Positions 1 through 7,658 of a stretch of 19,296 bases of DNA are shown here, piece by piece. Origin of the DNA: JAXFQS01 sp034178815. Its GTDB lineage: Bacteria; Verrucomicrobiota; Kiritimatiellia; RFP12; DVOR01. The notes under the pieces were generated by a model. The model was not told the DNA's origin. It saw only the letters and a program-made list of their open reading frames with translations, and searched no databases. The stretch's first letter is position 1; the number at the start of each line of letters is the position of its first letter. The stretch is from NCBI GenBank assembly GCA_034178815.1, contig JAXFQS010000118.1, positions 1 through 19,296 on the forward strand, given 5' to 3'. The translations under genes and the position numbers were made by a program.

Positions 1-440
1 AGCTCTTTGGGCAGCACAAAGGCGGGAAACTCGAACGCCTCAAAGCCGCCCTCTGCTTCTCGGGAAACTTCGCCATTGCCTTGACCAATCCGCCCACGGT
101 CATACGCACCTTCAAGGTCTGGTCGCAACTGCAAGAGCTCCGCGAAAAAAACAATGGCAAACTTCCGGCCCTGCTTCGCAACGGGACGCTAATCCAGGTT
201 CCCGAGGGTCGATACCAAGGCACCTGGCGGGTTGCTTCTATCCAAGACAACAGTGAGTCTGGGCCCCTCGTCGATATGGTTGCCCCATATGTAGTCGGAG
301 TTCCCCGAAAAGACAAGGCAAGCAAGCGAAATGTTCGGGTCAGTTCGCTAACGTCCGCACATATGGAAGTACTCAAATCTCGCTACACAGGAGTGTCTCT
401 GTGTCCTACCACACCATCGACATCTCGGGCGAAGGCGTGA
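1..440 (+). CDS. cas9: CRISPR-associated endonuclease Cas9, type II-C, C-terminal part (5' end outside window)
   Basis: An open frame enters from the left edge (first full codon at base 3) and ends with TGA at 438-440, giving 145 residues. The segment begins LFGQHKGGKLERLKAAL and continues with VWSQLQELREKNNGK and GTLIQVPEGRYQGTWRV. This resembles the WED/PAM-interacting end of compact type II-C Cas9 proteins. The nuclease domains (RuvC, HNH) would lie upstream and cannot be checked. Cas9 is the crRNA:tracrRNA-guided DNA nuclease of type II systems, and this C-terminal part normally reads the PAM. The strongest support is context: the frame overlaps the start of cas1 by 40 bases, and cas2 follows. 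Identity by family resemblance is good; the subtype call rests on the cas9-cas1-cas2 order with no csn2 or cas4. Confidence 0.82.
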   Translation, partial: LFGQHKGGKLERLKAALCFSGNFAIALTNPPTVIRTFKVWSQLQELREKNNGKLPALLRNGTLIQVPEGRYQGTWRVASIQDNSESGPLVDMVAPYVVGVPRKDKASKRNVRVSSLTSAHMEVLKSRYTGVSLCPTTPSTSRAKA

Positions 441-1324
441 CGCTTTCCGCGAAACGGGGGCAACTCACCTGCACCTCAGATGAGAGTGGGCTGAAGCGCA
501 TCCCGCTAGAGGATGTGGGGGCGATATTGGTGAACTCCCGTTCGTGCCTGGTGCACAATGAGCTGCTTATGTCGGCGGCGGAGCACAAGGTTGCGATGGT
601 CTTCTGCCGTTGCTTCAAACCGGTTTCGGTTCTGCTTCCTGTCACACGCGGGGGCGACACGCTACTGACCCGCGCGCAGGTTGAAGCGCCCCGGAAGCTG
701 CTCAACCAGTTGTGGCTGGCGCTACTCAGGGCGAAGTTGCTCAACCAGTACAGTTTACTGGAGGAAGTTGCGGTTCCGGACGAGATGACGGAGCGTTTCC
801 GTCTGATGCTGTCCAACCCAGTCCCGGCCCGGGAAGCCATCTGCGCGCGGCACTACTGGGCGGTCTTATCCAAGGCGCTCGGGCTGGACGATTTCCGCCG
901 GGAGCGCGGCGCGAGCGGGTTCAATTCGCTGCTGAATTACGGCTACGCGGTCTTGCTCTCGCAGGTGCTGCAGGCGCTGCTCTCCTATGGTCTCGACCCG
1001 CAATACGGCATCCACCACGCGACGCGCGAACGCGCCGCGCCGCTGGCTTACGATTTGATGGAGCCCTTCCGCGCGGCGTTCGACGAGACGGCTTTCCGCT
1101 GGGCGGAAGCTCGGCTTCGCGCGGACGAGCGGCTGGTGGTCTCGCCGGCATACAAGGCTCAGGCGATTGGGACGCTCGATGCGCTGGTGCCGTGCGGGGC
1201 GAAGCGAATCCGCCTGCGCCATCTCATCTCGCGCACGGCCGGAAGTTTCAGGGATGCGCTGCTGCTCGGGAAAGTTTCGGAGTTCAAGCCTTGGCTGAGG
1301 AGAACTTCAAAGTGGGGTGGCTAG
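401..1324 (+). CDS. cas1: CRISPR-associated endonuclease Cas1 (type II-C)
   Basis: A 307-residue protein of normal length for type II Cas1. With Cas2 it forms the integrase that inserts new spacers into a CRISPR array. The three expected metal-binding catalytic residues are visible: E145 in NPVPAREAICARHYW, a histidine in YGIHHATRER (H205/H206) and E221 in YDLMEPFR. The NSLLNYGYAVL helix typical of the family is at 175-185. The N-terminus (MSYHTIDISGEGVTLSAKRG) is as expected for II-C Cas1. The start is GTG at 401, with AGGAG at 389-393 seven bases upstream, so it lies inside the cas9 end (40-base overlap). The gene ends TAG at 1322-1324 and overlaps cas2 by 13 bases. All key residues are intact, so the adaptation module looks functional. 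Confidence 0.95.
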   Translation: MSYHTIDISGEGVTLSAKRGQLTCTSDESGLKRIPLEDVGAILVNSRSCLVHNELLMSAAEHKVAMVFCRCFKPVSVLLPVTRGGDTLLTRAQVEAPRKLLNQLWLALLRAKLLNQYSLLEEVAVPDEMTERFRLMLSNPVPAREAICARHYWAVLSKALGLDDFRRERGASGFNSLLNYGYAVLLSQVLQALLSYGLDPQYGIHHATRERAAPLAYDLMEPFRAAFDETAFRWAEARLRADERLVVSPAYKAQAIGTLDALVPCGAKRIRLRHLISRTAGSFRDALLLGKVSEFKPWLRRTSKWGG

Positions 1325-1626
1325 TCGTCCTCTTCGACCTGCCGGTGGGGACTCCCGCGCAACGGAGCGCGGCGACCCGTTTCCGGCTGGATCTACTCAA
1401 GGACGGCTTCCAGATGATCCAGTTCAGCGTCTACGCCCGGCCCTGCGTCAGTTGGTCGCGCGTCCAGACCCATTCCCGGCGCCTGCGCCGGCTCGTCCCC
1501 CCGGAAGGTTCCGTCATGGCCCTATTCGTCACCCGCGCCCAGTGGGAACGCGCCTACCTCATCCGAGGCAAGCCCGCGCGTGCCGCCAAACCGCCCGGTT
1601 TTCCCACCCAGATGCTACTGTGGTAG
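1312..1626 (+). CDS. cas2: CRISPR-associated endoribonuclease Cas2
   Basis: A 104-residue protein, the usual Cas2 size. It starts MGWLVVLFDLPVGTP, with the conserved aspartate D9 at the end of the first beta strand, and has the QFSVYARPC strand expected of the ferredoxin-like fold. The C-terminal part (FVTRAQWERAYLIRGK) matches type II-C Cas2. Cas2 dimers bridge two Cas1 dimers in spacer integration. The start chosen is GTG at 1312, preceded by GAGGAGA at 1296-1302 with a spacing of nine; the same frame stays open far upstream, but that is only a shadow of cas1. It overlaps cas1 by 13 bases. Its TAG stop (1624-1626) lies inside a unit of the dispersed 23-bp repeat. Confidence 0.93.
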   Translation: MGWLVVLFDLPVGTPAQRSAATRFRLDLLKDGFQMIQFSVYARPCVSWSRVQTHSRRLRRLVPPEGSVMALFVTRAQWERAYLIRGKPARAAKPPGFPTQMLLW

Positions 1627-1796
1627 CGACCGAGTCCCGGCAACCTCAAGACCCCGCCGGTAGGCACCTTCGGGGGCAAGGCGTGGCAACCGCCGAGAGC
1701 AAATGGCTGGCACCTTATGGGGAGAAAGGTGGCAACCTTGGCACGGGACTGGCGGGGCGGATTTCGCGCGGGGGCGGAAAGGTTTGGCGTTTATTT
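1622..1796 (+). repeat. degenerate tandem repeat, ~23-bp period, downstream of cas2
   Basis: GGC(A)ACC blocks begin at 1639, 1663, 1685, 1709 and 1731, so the spacing alternates 24, 22, 24, 22. Two adjacent 46-base blocks (1639-1684 and 1685-1730) align along their length with shared GGCAACC, GG, GGCACCTT and GGGG. The best unit starts at 1659 as GGTAGGCACCTTCGGGG; others start at 1683, 1706 and 1728. The first GGTAGCGACC (1622) contains the cas2 stop codon. Units beyond 1750 are barely recognisable. The same consensus occurs at three other places in this window. Function unknown. No 36-bp identical repeats exist here, so this is not a CRISPR array. Confidence 0.6.
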
Positions 1797-1818
1797 GACG
1801 CCGGAAATGTGGTATACT
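1795..1818 (+). promoter_or_regulatory. putative sigma70-type extended -10 promoter for the antiporter-to-aroKB run
   Basis: TGG-TATACT at 1810-1818 is an extended -10 element (TATACT 5/6 to consensus, preceded by TGn). A TTGACG at 1795-1800 resembles a -35 box but is only 12 bases upstream, too close for a standard spacer, so the extended -10 would have to carry recognition. A start near 1825 would leave a ~37-base leader before the ATG at 1862. It is the only promoter-like signal in the 235 bases between cas2 and the antiporter. Confidence 0.35.
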
Positions 1819-1861
1819 TCTGTCGTTTGGATTTCACCCGCCCGAGAAGGCTTTTCGCCCA

Positions 1862-3208
1862 ATGGAACAGCTCACCTACCTCGTCACCTTCCTCTCCCTG
1901 ATCGCCCTCGTGGCCATCGTGCCGCACCTCGTCCGCCGCTTCCATGTGCCGAGCGTCGTGGCGATCATGGCAGTGGGCATTGCCATCGGGCCGAACGCCT
2001 TCGACTTTCTCGGACACCTCAACGGCTGGCTCGGGCACGCCGTCGAGACGAGCGCCCTCTACCGCGTCATCGACGCAATCGGCTTCCTCGGACTCGTCTT
2101 CCTGATGGCCCTGGCGGGAATGGAAGTCGACCTCAAAATGCTCCGCGACGAGAAGAAAGCCGTAGCCCTGCTCAGCATCCTGACCTTTCTTCTGCCCGCC
2201 CTCGCCGGCTTCGGCGTCTACTGGCTCTTCGAACGCGGCGACACCATCGGCGCCGCCGTATACGCCTCCCTCTTCGCCTCGCACTCCATCGGCATCGTCT
2301 TCCCCGTCATACGCGAACTCGGCGTCATACGAACCCGCTTCGGAGTCTCCGTGCTCGCCTCCACCGTCATCACCGACATCGCCTCGCTCATCCTCCTAGC
2401 CGTCTGCGTCCAATACAAGCGCATGGGACTCCCCCCGGAAGCCGCGCAAAAAGGCGGATTCTCCCTGCTCGACAAGTTCGACCTCGCCTGCCTAGGCGAC
2501 GCCTTCGGACCAGCCTTCCTCGCCCTGATTATCCTCTACATCGCCGCCATCATGATCCTTCTCCCGAAACTCTGGAAATGGATCTCCGCCGCCCTCCCCA
2601 ACGGAAGCGACATCCATGTAACCTGGTTCCTCCTCGTCGTGCTCGGCGTCATCCTCCTGGGAGAAATGCTCGGCATCAACCTCATCGTCGGAGCCTTCGT
2701 CGCCGGCATGGCCATAACCCGATCCGAAGGCTTCGCCAACGCCGGACGCGAACTCGTGCGTAAACTCGAAGGACTCGGATTCGGACTCGTCATCCCCTTC
2801 CTATTCCTCAGCATCGGCTTCCAGGCAGATGTCAAGATCCTCTTCTCCACCTGGGGCAACATCGCCATCGCGCTCGCCACAGTCGCCGGCCTCGTCGGTA
2901 GCAAAGTCTTCTCCGGCTGGGCGGCAATGAAACTCGCCGGATTCGACGACAAAAAAGGCCTCTGCGCCGGCCTTATGACAGTCCCCCAACTATCCGCCAC
3001 CCTCGCCGCCGCCGCCGTAGCCCTCCAGCTCCAGATGATTACCGAAGCCTTCTTCAACGCAATCGTCTTTCTCTCCCTGGCCACGACACTCCCCGTTCCC
3101 ACCCTCGTACGCATCCTCATCGTCAAAGGAAACATCCAATTCCAACACCTCAAAGCGCAGCCTGCGGCGGAACCCGAGGGCAACAACTACTCCGACATAT
3201 CGGTCTGA
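1862..3208 (+). CDS. CPA2-family cation:proton antiporter (Kef/NapA-like membrane protein)
   Basis: A 448-residue, highly hydrophobic protein in which almost the whole length can be divided into about 11-13 membrane spans. Features typical of monovalent cation:proton antiporters-2 are LVFLMALAGMEVDLKMLR (a GLEvD-like motif), SVLASTVITDIASLILLAV (an aspartate in a core helix) and LGINLIVGAFVAGMAI. It should exchange Na+ or K+ for protons across the inner membrane and serve pH or salt homeostasis; the ion cannot be read from sequence. There is no C-terminal TrkA-N/RCK domain, so it is not a full KefB/C. The start is ATG 1862, with a weak GAGAAGG (1844-1850) eleven bases upstream. It heads the long plus-strand run; the recombinase start follows two bases after its stop. 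The codons are strongly C-ending. Confidence 0.85.
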   Translation: MEQLTYLVTFLSLIALVAIVPHLVRRFHVPSVVAIMAVGIAIGPNAFDFLGHLNGWLGHAVETSALYRVIDAIGFLGLVFLMALAGMEVDLKMLRDEKKAVALLSILTFLLPALAGFGVYWLFERGDTIGAAVYASLFASHSIGIVFPVIRELGVIRTRFGVSVLASTVITDIASLILLAVCVQYKRMGLPPEAAQKGGFSLLDKFDLACLGDAFGPAFLALIILYIAAIMILLPKLWKWISAALPNGSDIHVTWFLLVVLGVILLGEMLGINLIVGAFVAGMAITRSEGFANAGRELVRKLEGLGFGLVIPFLFLSIGFQADVKILFSTWGNIAIALATVAGLVGSKVFSGWAAMKLAGFDDKKGLCAGLMTVPQLSATLAAAAVALQLQMITEAFFNAIVFLSLATTLPVPTLVRILIVKGNIQFQHLKAQPAAEPEGNNYSDISV

Positions 3209-3210
3209 CC

Positions 3211-4089
3211 GTGCACGAATCCATCGAACGATTCATCGAATTCCTGCGTACCGAGCGCGCCTACTCCCCGAACACCATCGCCGCCTATCGTACCGATCTT
3301 GAGGAGTTTGCCGCGTACGCCGACTGCCCCGCCGGGAAGATTACCCGCGAGCGTGTGGGCGCTTATCTGCTGAGGCTCAAGGAGGCGGGCATGAAGCAGA
3401 CTTCGCTCGTACGACGCCTGGCCACGCTCAAGAGTTTTTTCCGTTTTCTCAATGAAGAGGATTTCCTCGAAGAGAACCCTCTTGAGGTTGTCTCCCTGCC
3501 TAGGCGTCCGCTGGAGTTGCCCGAAATTCCGGACGAGGTGACGGTCACGAAGCTGCTTGATTCGATACCGGCGCGGACGCCGCGGGATTACCGTGACCGG
3601 GCGATTTTGGAACTGTTGTATGCCTGCGGTCTGCGCATATCGGAGTTGACGGGGCTTGATTTGGGTTCGCTGGATTTGGACGCGTGCACGGTGCGGTGCC
3701 GCGGCAAGGGAAATAAGGAGCGGCTGGTACCGATTGGGCAGAAGGCGTGCGCGGCGCTGAGGGAGTATCTGGCGAAGGCGCGGCCGTTGTTGCTGCGCAG
3801 CCACGCGCTTGAGCCGGCGCTGTTCATCAGTCAGCAATCTACGCGGATTCGGCGCAACACGATTGCCAAGATGTTGCACCGGAGGTTGATGGAACTGTCG
3901 ATTTCGACGAATATCCATCCGCACACATTGCGGCACTGTTTCGCGAGCCATCTGTTGGAGCACGGGGCTCAAACGCGTGTCATCCAGGAGTTGCTGGGGC
4001 ACGCGACGATTGCGACGACACAACTCTACACGCATGTGAGTGTCTCGTCCGTGCTGCAGGTCCACAAGGCGTTTCATCCGAGGGCGTGA
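3211..4089 (+). CDS. xerD: site-specific tyrosine recombinase XerD/XerC
   Basis: A 292-residue tyrosine recombinase with an N-terminal SAM-like core-binding domain (about 1-95) and a C-terminal catalytic domain. The catalytic set is complete: R142 (CGLRISEL), K166 (GKGNKERLVP), H238 and R241 (HPHTLRHCF), H264 (LLGHA) and Y273 (LYTHV). The intervals equal those I recall for E. coli XerD (R148, K172, H244, R247, H270, Y279). The end, HKAFHPRA, is also typical. Xer proteins resolve chromosome dimers at dif near the division septum; a dif site was not identified here. XerD is favoured over XerC by the C-terminus, but the two are hard to separate. The start is GTG 3211, without a clear Shine-Dalgarno, directly after the antiporter stop, which suggests translational coupling. 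Confidence 0.9.
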   Translation: MHESIERFIEFLRTERAYSPNTIAAYRTDLEEFAAYADCPAGKITRERVGAYLLRLKEAGMKQTSLVRRLATLKSFFRFLNEEDFLEENPLEVVSLPRRPLELPEIPDEVTVTKLLDSIPARTPRDYRDRAILELLYACGLRISELTGLDLGSLDLDACTVRCRGKGNKERLVPIGQKACAALREYLAKARPLLLRSHALEPALFISQQSTRIRRNTIAKMLHRRLMELSISTNIHPHTLRHCFASHLLEHGAQTRVIQELLGHATIATTQLYTHVSVSSVLQVHKAFHPRA

Positions 4090-4092
4090 CCG

Positions 4093-5373
4093 ATGAAGTG
4101 GTTGTTCTACGACCTTCTTTTCTTTCTAGCGTATTTGGCGTTGCTGCCGGGCTTTCTCTTGAAGATGAAGCGGCGCGGGGGCTACGCAGCGCGGTTTGCG
4201 GATCGTTTCGGCCGCTACCCGCGGGAGTTGGTCTTTCCCGAGGGGGCTGTGTGGATTCACGCGGTGAGTGTGGGTGAGGTCTATGTGGCGGGGAGGTTCA
4301 TGGGCGAGTTGCGGCGGCAAAGCCCGGGGATTCGCTTTGTGCTGAGCACGACCTCTTCGACGGGCTGGGTGGAGGCGCTCAAGCAACTAGGCCCCGGCGA
4401 TGTGCGCATCTATTGTCCGCTCGACTTCGCCCTTTGTGTGCGCCGCGCCCTCGAGCGCATACGACCGAAGGCGCTCATTCTCACCGAGTCCGAAATCTGG
4501 CCCAATCTCCTGCGCGCGGCCGCGAAAAGGGGCATTCCCCTTTGGCTGGTCAACGCCCGCATCTCCGACCGCTCCGCCCCGCGCTATTCCAAGTTACGAT
4601 ACTGGTTCGGAGATATCTTCAACCTCTTCACGAAAATACTAACCCAATCGGAGCAGGACAAGCAACGACTGGTAGCAGCAGGTGCCAACCCCTCGATCAT
4701 CGAGGTGACCGGCTCCGTCAAATACGATGTCGCAGCACGCGCCCCTGAGAAGGAGACCACCGTCCGCAACTGGATCCGCCACGCCCTCGGCGGCGAACAC
4801 CCCATCCTCCTCGGCGGCTCCACTTGGCCCGGCGAAGACACCGTCCTCCTCCGCATCTACTCCAAACTCCGCGCCGCCTGCCCCGACTGGCGCCTCATCA
4901 TCGCCCCCCGCCACTTCGAAAAGGCCGACGCCATCCAAGCCAACATCCGCGCCGCCGGCTTCACCTGCATCCGCAAATCCCAATCACCCGACGCCATCGA
5001 CCCCGATGCCGTCCTCCTCGCCGACACAACCGGCGAACTCATCGGCTTCTACGCCAACGCCGACATCGCATTCGTCGGCAAAAGCCTCTGCGCCCACGGA
5101 GCCCAGAATATGATAGAGCCCTGCCTCTGCGGATGCGCCACACTCGTCGGCCCCTACACCGAGAACTTCCGCCCCGTTATGCGTGACATCCTCGCCGCCC
5201 ACGCCATCATTCAAGTCCCCGACGCCCAAACCCTCGAACAGCAGATTCTTCGACTAGCCAAAGACACTCCCGCCCGACAAGCACTCGGACAAAAAGCCGC
5301 TCACCTCGTCCACTCCCGAAAAGGTGTCGCCGAACACTGCGCCAAGCAAATTCTCGCCACCCTCCGAACCTAA
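4093..5373 (+). CDS. kdtA: 3-deoxy-D-manno-octulosonic acid (Kdo) transferase
   Basis: A 426-residue GT30 enzyme (WaaA/KdtA) that transfers Kdo from CMP-Kdo to lipid IVA, an inner-core LPS step at the cytoplasmic face of the inner membrane. Visible features are an N-terminal membrane anchor (about residues 4-23); WIHAVSVGEV with the catalytic-type glutamate E62; ILTESEIWPNLL; IIAPRHFEKAD; and GKSLCAHGAQNMIEP, the counterpart of the family GGSLVPHGGHNPLEP motif in the CMP-Kdo-binding domain. The length is normal. How many Kdo residues are added cannot be told. ATG 4093 follows the recombinase stop by three bases. Base composition changes sharply inside the gene near 4390, from G-ending to C-ending codons, with no break in the reading frame. 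Its presence implies an LPS-bearing outer membrane. Confidence 0.92.
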   Translation: MKWLFYDLLFFLAYLALLPGFLLKMKRRGGYAARFADRFGRYPRELVFPEGAVWIHAVSVGEVYVAGRFMGELRRQSPGIRFVLSTTSSTGWVEALKQLGPGDVRIYCPLDFALCVRRALERIRPKALILTESEIWPNLLRAAAKRGIPLWLVNARISDRSAPRYSKLRYWFGDIFNLFTKILTQSEQDKQRLVAAGANPSIIEVTGSVKYDVAARAPEKETTVRNWIRHALGGEHPILLGGSTWPGEDTVLLRIYSKLRAACPDWRLIIAPRHFEKADAIQANIRAAGFTCIRKSQSPDAIDPDAVLLADTTGELIGFYANADIAFVGKSLCAHGAQNMIEPCLCGCATLVGPYTENFRPVMRDILAAHAIIQVPDAQTLEQQILRLAKDTPARQALGQKAAHLVHSRKGVAEHCAKQILATLRT

Positions 5374-6284
5374 TGCCACCCCACATTCATACCTACCAAC
5401 TCACCCCGCGCCAGCAAACCCTCCTCAAGGAACTCCTTGAGCAAGGCAACTACCTCCCCGTCAATGTCCCCTACTCCACCTTGGCCGTCAAAACCCCCAC
5501 CTGCCGCATTACCCTCTACACCTCTGGCAAGTGCGTCATCCAGGGAAAAACTGCCGCCGAATTCGTCGAATTCCAACTTGAACCACAGGTCATCTTTCCC
5601 ACGCAGGGACCACCGCAGCCCACACCTCTCGAGACCCCACATTTCGGTGTCGACGAGAGCGGCAAAGGCGACTACTTCGGGCCTCTCTGCACCTGCGCGG
5701 TCTACACCGATGCCGACCTCTCCCCCCAACTCTTGGCCGCCGGGGCGAAAGACTGCAAAGTCATCTCCGACCAGCAAGTGCTCAAGACCGGGCCCCGCCT
5801 CAGAGCCATCCTCGGCAACCGCTACAGCCTCGTCATGATCAACCCCGAGCGCTACAACCAGATCCGCGACCAGCGCACAAACCTCAACCGTCTGCTTGCC
5901 TGGTGCCACGCCAAAGCCATCTGCAAAGCCCTCGAACAGACGCCAACCTGTCCCCGCGCCCTTTCCGACCAATTCGGCAATCCCCAACTCATCCAAGGCG
6001 AACTCGACAGGATGCACTGCTCCATACACCTTGACCAGAGACCCCGCGCGGAAACGGATGTGGCGGTCGCGGCGGCGTCCGTCATTGCGCGCGAATGCTT
6101 CCTTCGGCAACTGGCGAAACTTTCCGACCTGGCGGGAATGACGCTACCCAAGGGCGCGACCCATGTCGTAGACGCGGCGGTGCAACTGGTGCGTACCAAA
6201 GGGGTCGACTCGTTGAAACATTATTGTAAACTTCATTTCAAGACCACGGAGGCAGTCCTAGCAAAGACCGGGGCCGCTTCCTAG
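5373..6284 (+). CDS. rnhC: ribonuclease HIII
   Basis: A 303-residue protein with an N-terminal TBP-like substrate-binding region (about 1-85) followed by a type 2 RNase H domain. The signature FGVDESGKGDYFGPL gives catalytic D94 and E95, and DESGKGD rather than DExGRG marks HIII rather than HII. D199 (LSDQFGNP) and D229 (AETDVAVAAASVIAR) are likely further metal ligands. The enzyme removes RNA from RNA-DNA hybrids in replication and R-loops. Its ATG (5373) shares one base with the kdtA TAA stop (TAATG), so the two are translationally coupled. Composition switches from C-rich to G-rich inside the gene at about 6055. Identity is secure; whether the genome also has RNase HII cannot be seen. Confidence 0.92.
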   Translation: MPPHIHTYQLTPRQQTLLKELLEQGNYLPVNVPYSTLAVKTPTCRITLYTSGKCVIQGKTAAEFVEFQLEPQVIFPTQGPPQPTPLETPHFGVDESGKGDYFGPLCTCAVYTDADLSPQLLAAGAKDCKVISDQQVLKTGPRLRAILGNRYSLVMINPERYNQIRDQRTNLNRLLAWCHAKAICKALEQTPTCPRALSDQFGNPQLIQGELDRMHCSIHLDQRPRAETDVAVAAASVIARECFLRQLAKLSDLAGMTLPKGATHVVDAAVQLVRTKGVDSLKHYCKLHFKTTEAVLAKTGAAS

Positions 6285-6293
6285 GAAGGATTT

Positions 6294-7601
6294 ATGCGCT
6301 TTCATTCTGAACCGAGCAACCGCATCTACGGGGTGGCGACGCTTCCCGGCGACAAATCCCTTTCGCACCGGGCTTTGCTTTTTGCGGCCTTGTCCGAAGG
6401 CGAGAGCGTCATCCGCAACTTCCTTGTTTCGGGAGTGACTCGCGCGATGATGGAGTGCCTGAGGCAACTTGGCGTGGCGTTCACTCTTGAGCAGGTCGAC
6501 GAGGTTCCGTGCCTCAGAGTAGCAGGGTGCGGATACGATTTTTCTGCCCCATCGGCTCCGCTCGACTGCGGGAATTCGGCCACAACAATCCGCCTCCTGG
6601 CTGGTGCCGTGGCGGGCGCGGGGGTGCCTTGCACGCTGAGCGGCTCTGCAGGGTTGTGCCGCCGGCCGATGGAAAGGATTGTGGCCCCCCTCAAGTTGAT
6701 GGGCGCGGACATCGTATCTACGAACGGGTGCGCGCCATTGGTTGTCAAGCCAGCAAAACTGCACGGGGCGGAGGTCACGCTGCCGGTTGCTTCGGCACAG
6801 GTGAAAAGCTGCCTGATGCTGGCAGCGCTGCGTGCGGAGGGAGTCACTCGGATTGCCGAACCGGGGCCCTCTCGCGACCATACCGAACGGATGCTCTCGG
6901 CAATGGGAGCGGAGATTGCAACGAACCAGGAGGAGCATACGGTATCTATCCACCCGCTGAAAGGTGGGCTTTCGCCGCTGAATGTGGAACTGCCGGGCGA
7001 CATCTCTTCGGCGGCATTTCTGATGGTGGCGGCTGCTACAGTTCCAAACTCGGAGATTACCATCCGGAATGTAGGTTTGAACCCGACGCGGACGGGAATT
7101 GTCGACGCGCTCCGGCTGATGGGGTCGGACATCGAGACGAAGGTTCGCAAGGAAGCGGCGGGGGAGCCGGTGGGGGACATTGTGGTGCGGTACGCGCCTT
7201 TGCACGGGGCGGAGATCGGGGGGGATTTGGTGGTGCGGATGATTGACGAGTTCCCGGCTTTCGCGGTTGCGGCGGCGGCGGCGGAAGGCACGACGGTGGT
7301 GCGCGATGCCCAGGAGTTGCGCTACAAGGAGACCGACCGGATTGCGCTTTTGTGCCGCGGATTCGACGCGCTGGGTATCCGCAATTCGCCCGCGCCGGAC
7401 GGTTTCACCATCGAGGGGACGAACCGCACGGCGCCTTCGACGGTCGAGGCTTTCCACGACCATCGGCTGGCTATGTCGTTCGCCCTTGCAGGGTTGCGCG
7501 GCGCCCCGGTGATGGTCGAGGGCGCGGAGATTGCCAATGAATCTTTTCCCGACTTCGTTCCCAAATTGCGCCAACTTGGTGCGCACCTTTGCACCCGATA
7601 G
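6294..7601 (+). CDS. aroA: 3-phosphoshikimate 1-carboxyvinyltransferase (EPSP synthase), class II type
   Basis: A 435-residue enzyme that joins shikimate-3-phosphate and PEP to give EPSP, the sixth shikimate-pathway step. Motifs in order: LPGDKSLSHR (K21), LDCGNSATTIRLL (91-102), SAGLCRRPMERI, SAQVKSC, SRDHTERML, LPGDISSAAF, NPTRTG, MIDEFPAFAVAAA (catalytic-type D), ELRYKETDR (catalytic-type E) and DHRLAMSFAL. The four patterns used to define class II EPSP synthases (GDKS, SAQ-x-K, R-x-H-T-E, N-x-T-R) are all present. The position of the glyphosate-sensitising glycine of E. coli AroA (G96) is alanine (A96), as in CP4. ATG 6294 has a strong AGGAAGGA at 6283-6290. It follows rnhC by nine bases. 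The last codons fall in repeat-like sequence. Confidence 0.96.
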   Translation: MRFHSEPSNRIYGVATLPGDKSLSHRALLFAALSEGESVIRNFLVSGVTRAMMECLRQLGVAFTLEQVDEVPCLRVAGCGYDFSAPSAPLDCGNSATTIRLLAGAVAGAGVPCTLSGSAGLCRRPMERIVAPLKLMGADIVSTNGCAPLVVKPAKLHGAEVTLPVASAQVKSCLMLAALRAEGVTRIAEPGPSRDHTERMLSAMGAEIATNQEEHTVSIHPLKGGLSPLNVELPGDISSAAFLMVAAATVPNSEITIRNVGLNPTRTGIVDALRLMGSDIETKVRKEAAGEPVGDIVVRYAPLHGAEIGGDLVVRMIDEFPAFAVAAAAAEGTTVVRDAQELRYKETDRIALLCRGFDALGIRNSPAPDGFTIEGTNRTAPSTVEAFHDHRLAMSFALAGLRGAPVMVEGAEIANESFPDFVPKLRQLGAHLCTR

Positions 7602-7623
7602 GAAGGCACTTGCCCCCCCGAAG
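7578..7623 (+). repeat. two possible units of the 23-bp repeat at the aroA 3' end
   Basis: Two consecutive 23-base blocks start at 7578 (GGTGCGCACCTT) and 7601 (GGAAGGCACTT), both close to the family start GGTAGGCACCTT. The first encodes the last aroA codons (LGAHLCTR-stop), and the TAG stop (7599-7601) runs into the second. Only two units are seen and coding constraint could explain the first, so this is weaker than the other three loci. Confidence 0.3.
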
Positions 7624-7658
7624 ATTGACACGACCGATACGCGGAGATTGATACCTCT

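Noticed and set aside
712..1311. A 200-codon N-terminal extension of cas2
   Set aside because: It is in another frame of cas1, is low-complexity, and Cas2 proteins are about 100 residues; GTG 1312 has a proper ribosome site.
1622..1796. A degenerate CRISPR array just after cas2
   Set aside because: The period is about 23 (46 for the pair), conserved and variable parts are short, and no 30-36-base block recurs exactly. The same sequence family occurs far from cas genes.
7625..7653. A promoter before aroC (TTGACA at 7625-7630)
   Set aside because: No acceptable -10 at 16-18 bases; the best hexamers match 2-3 of 6 positions.
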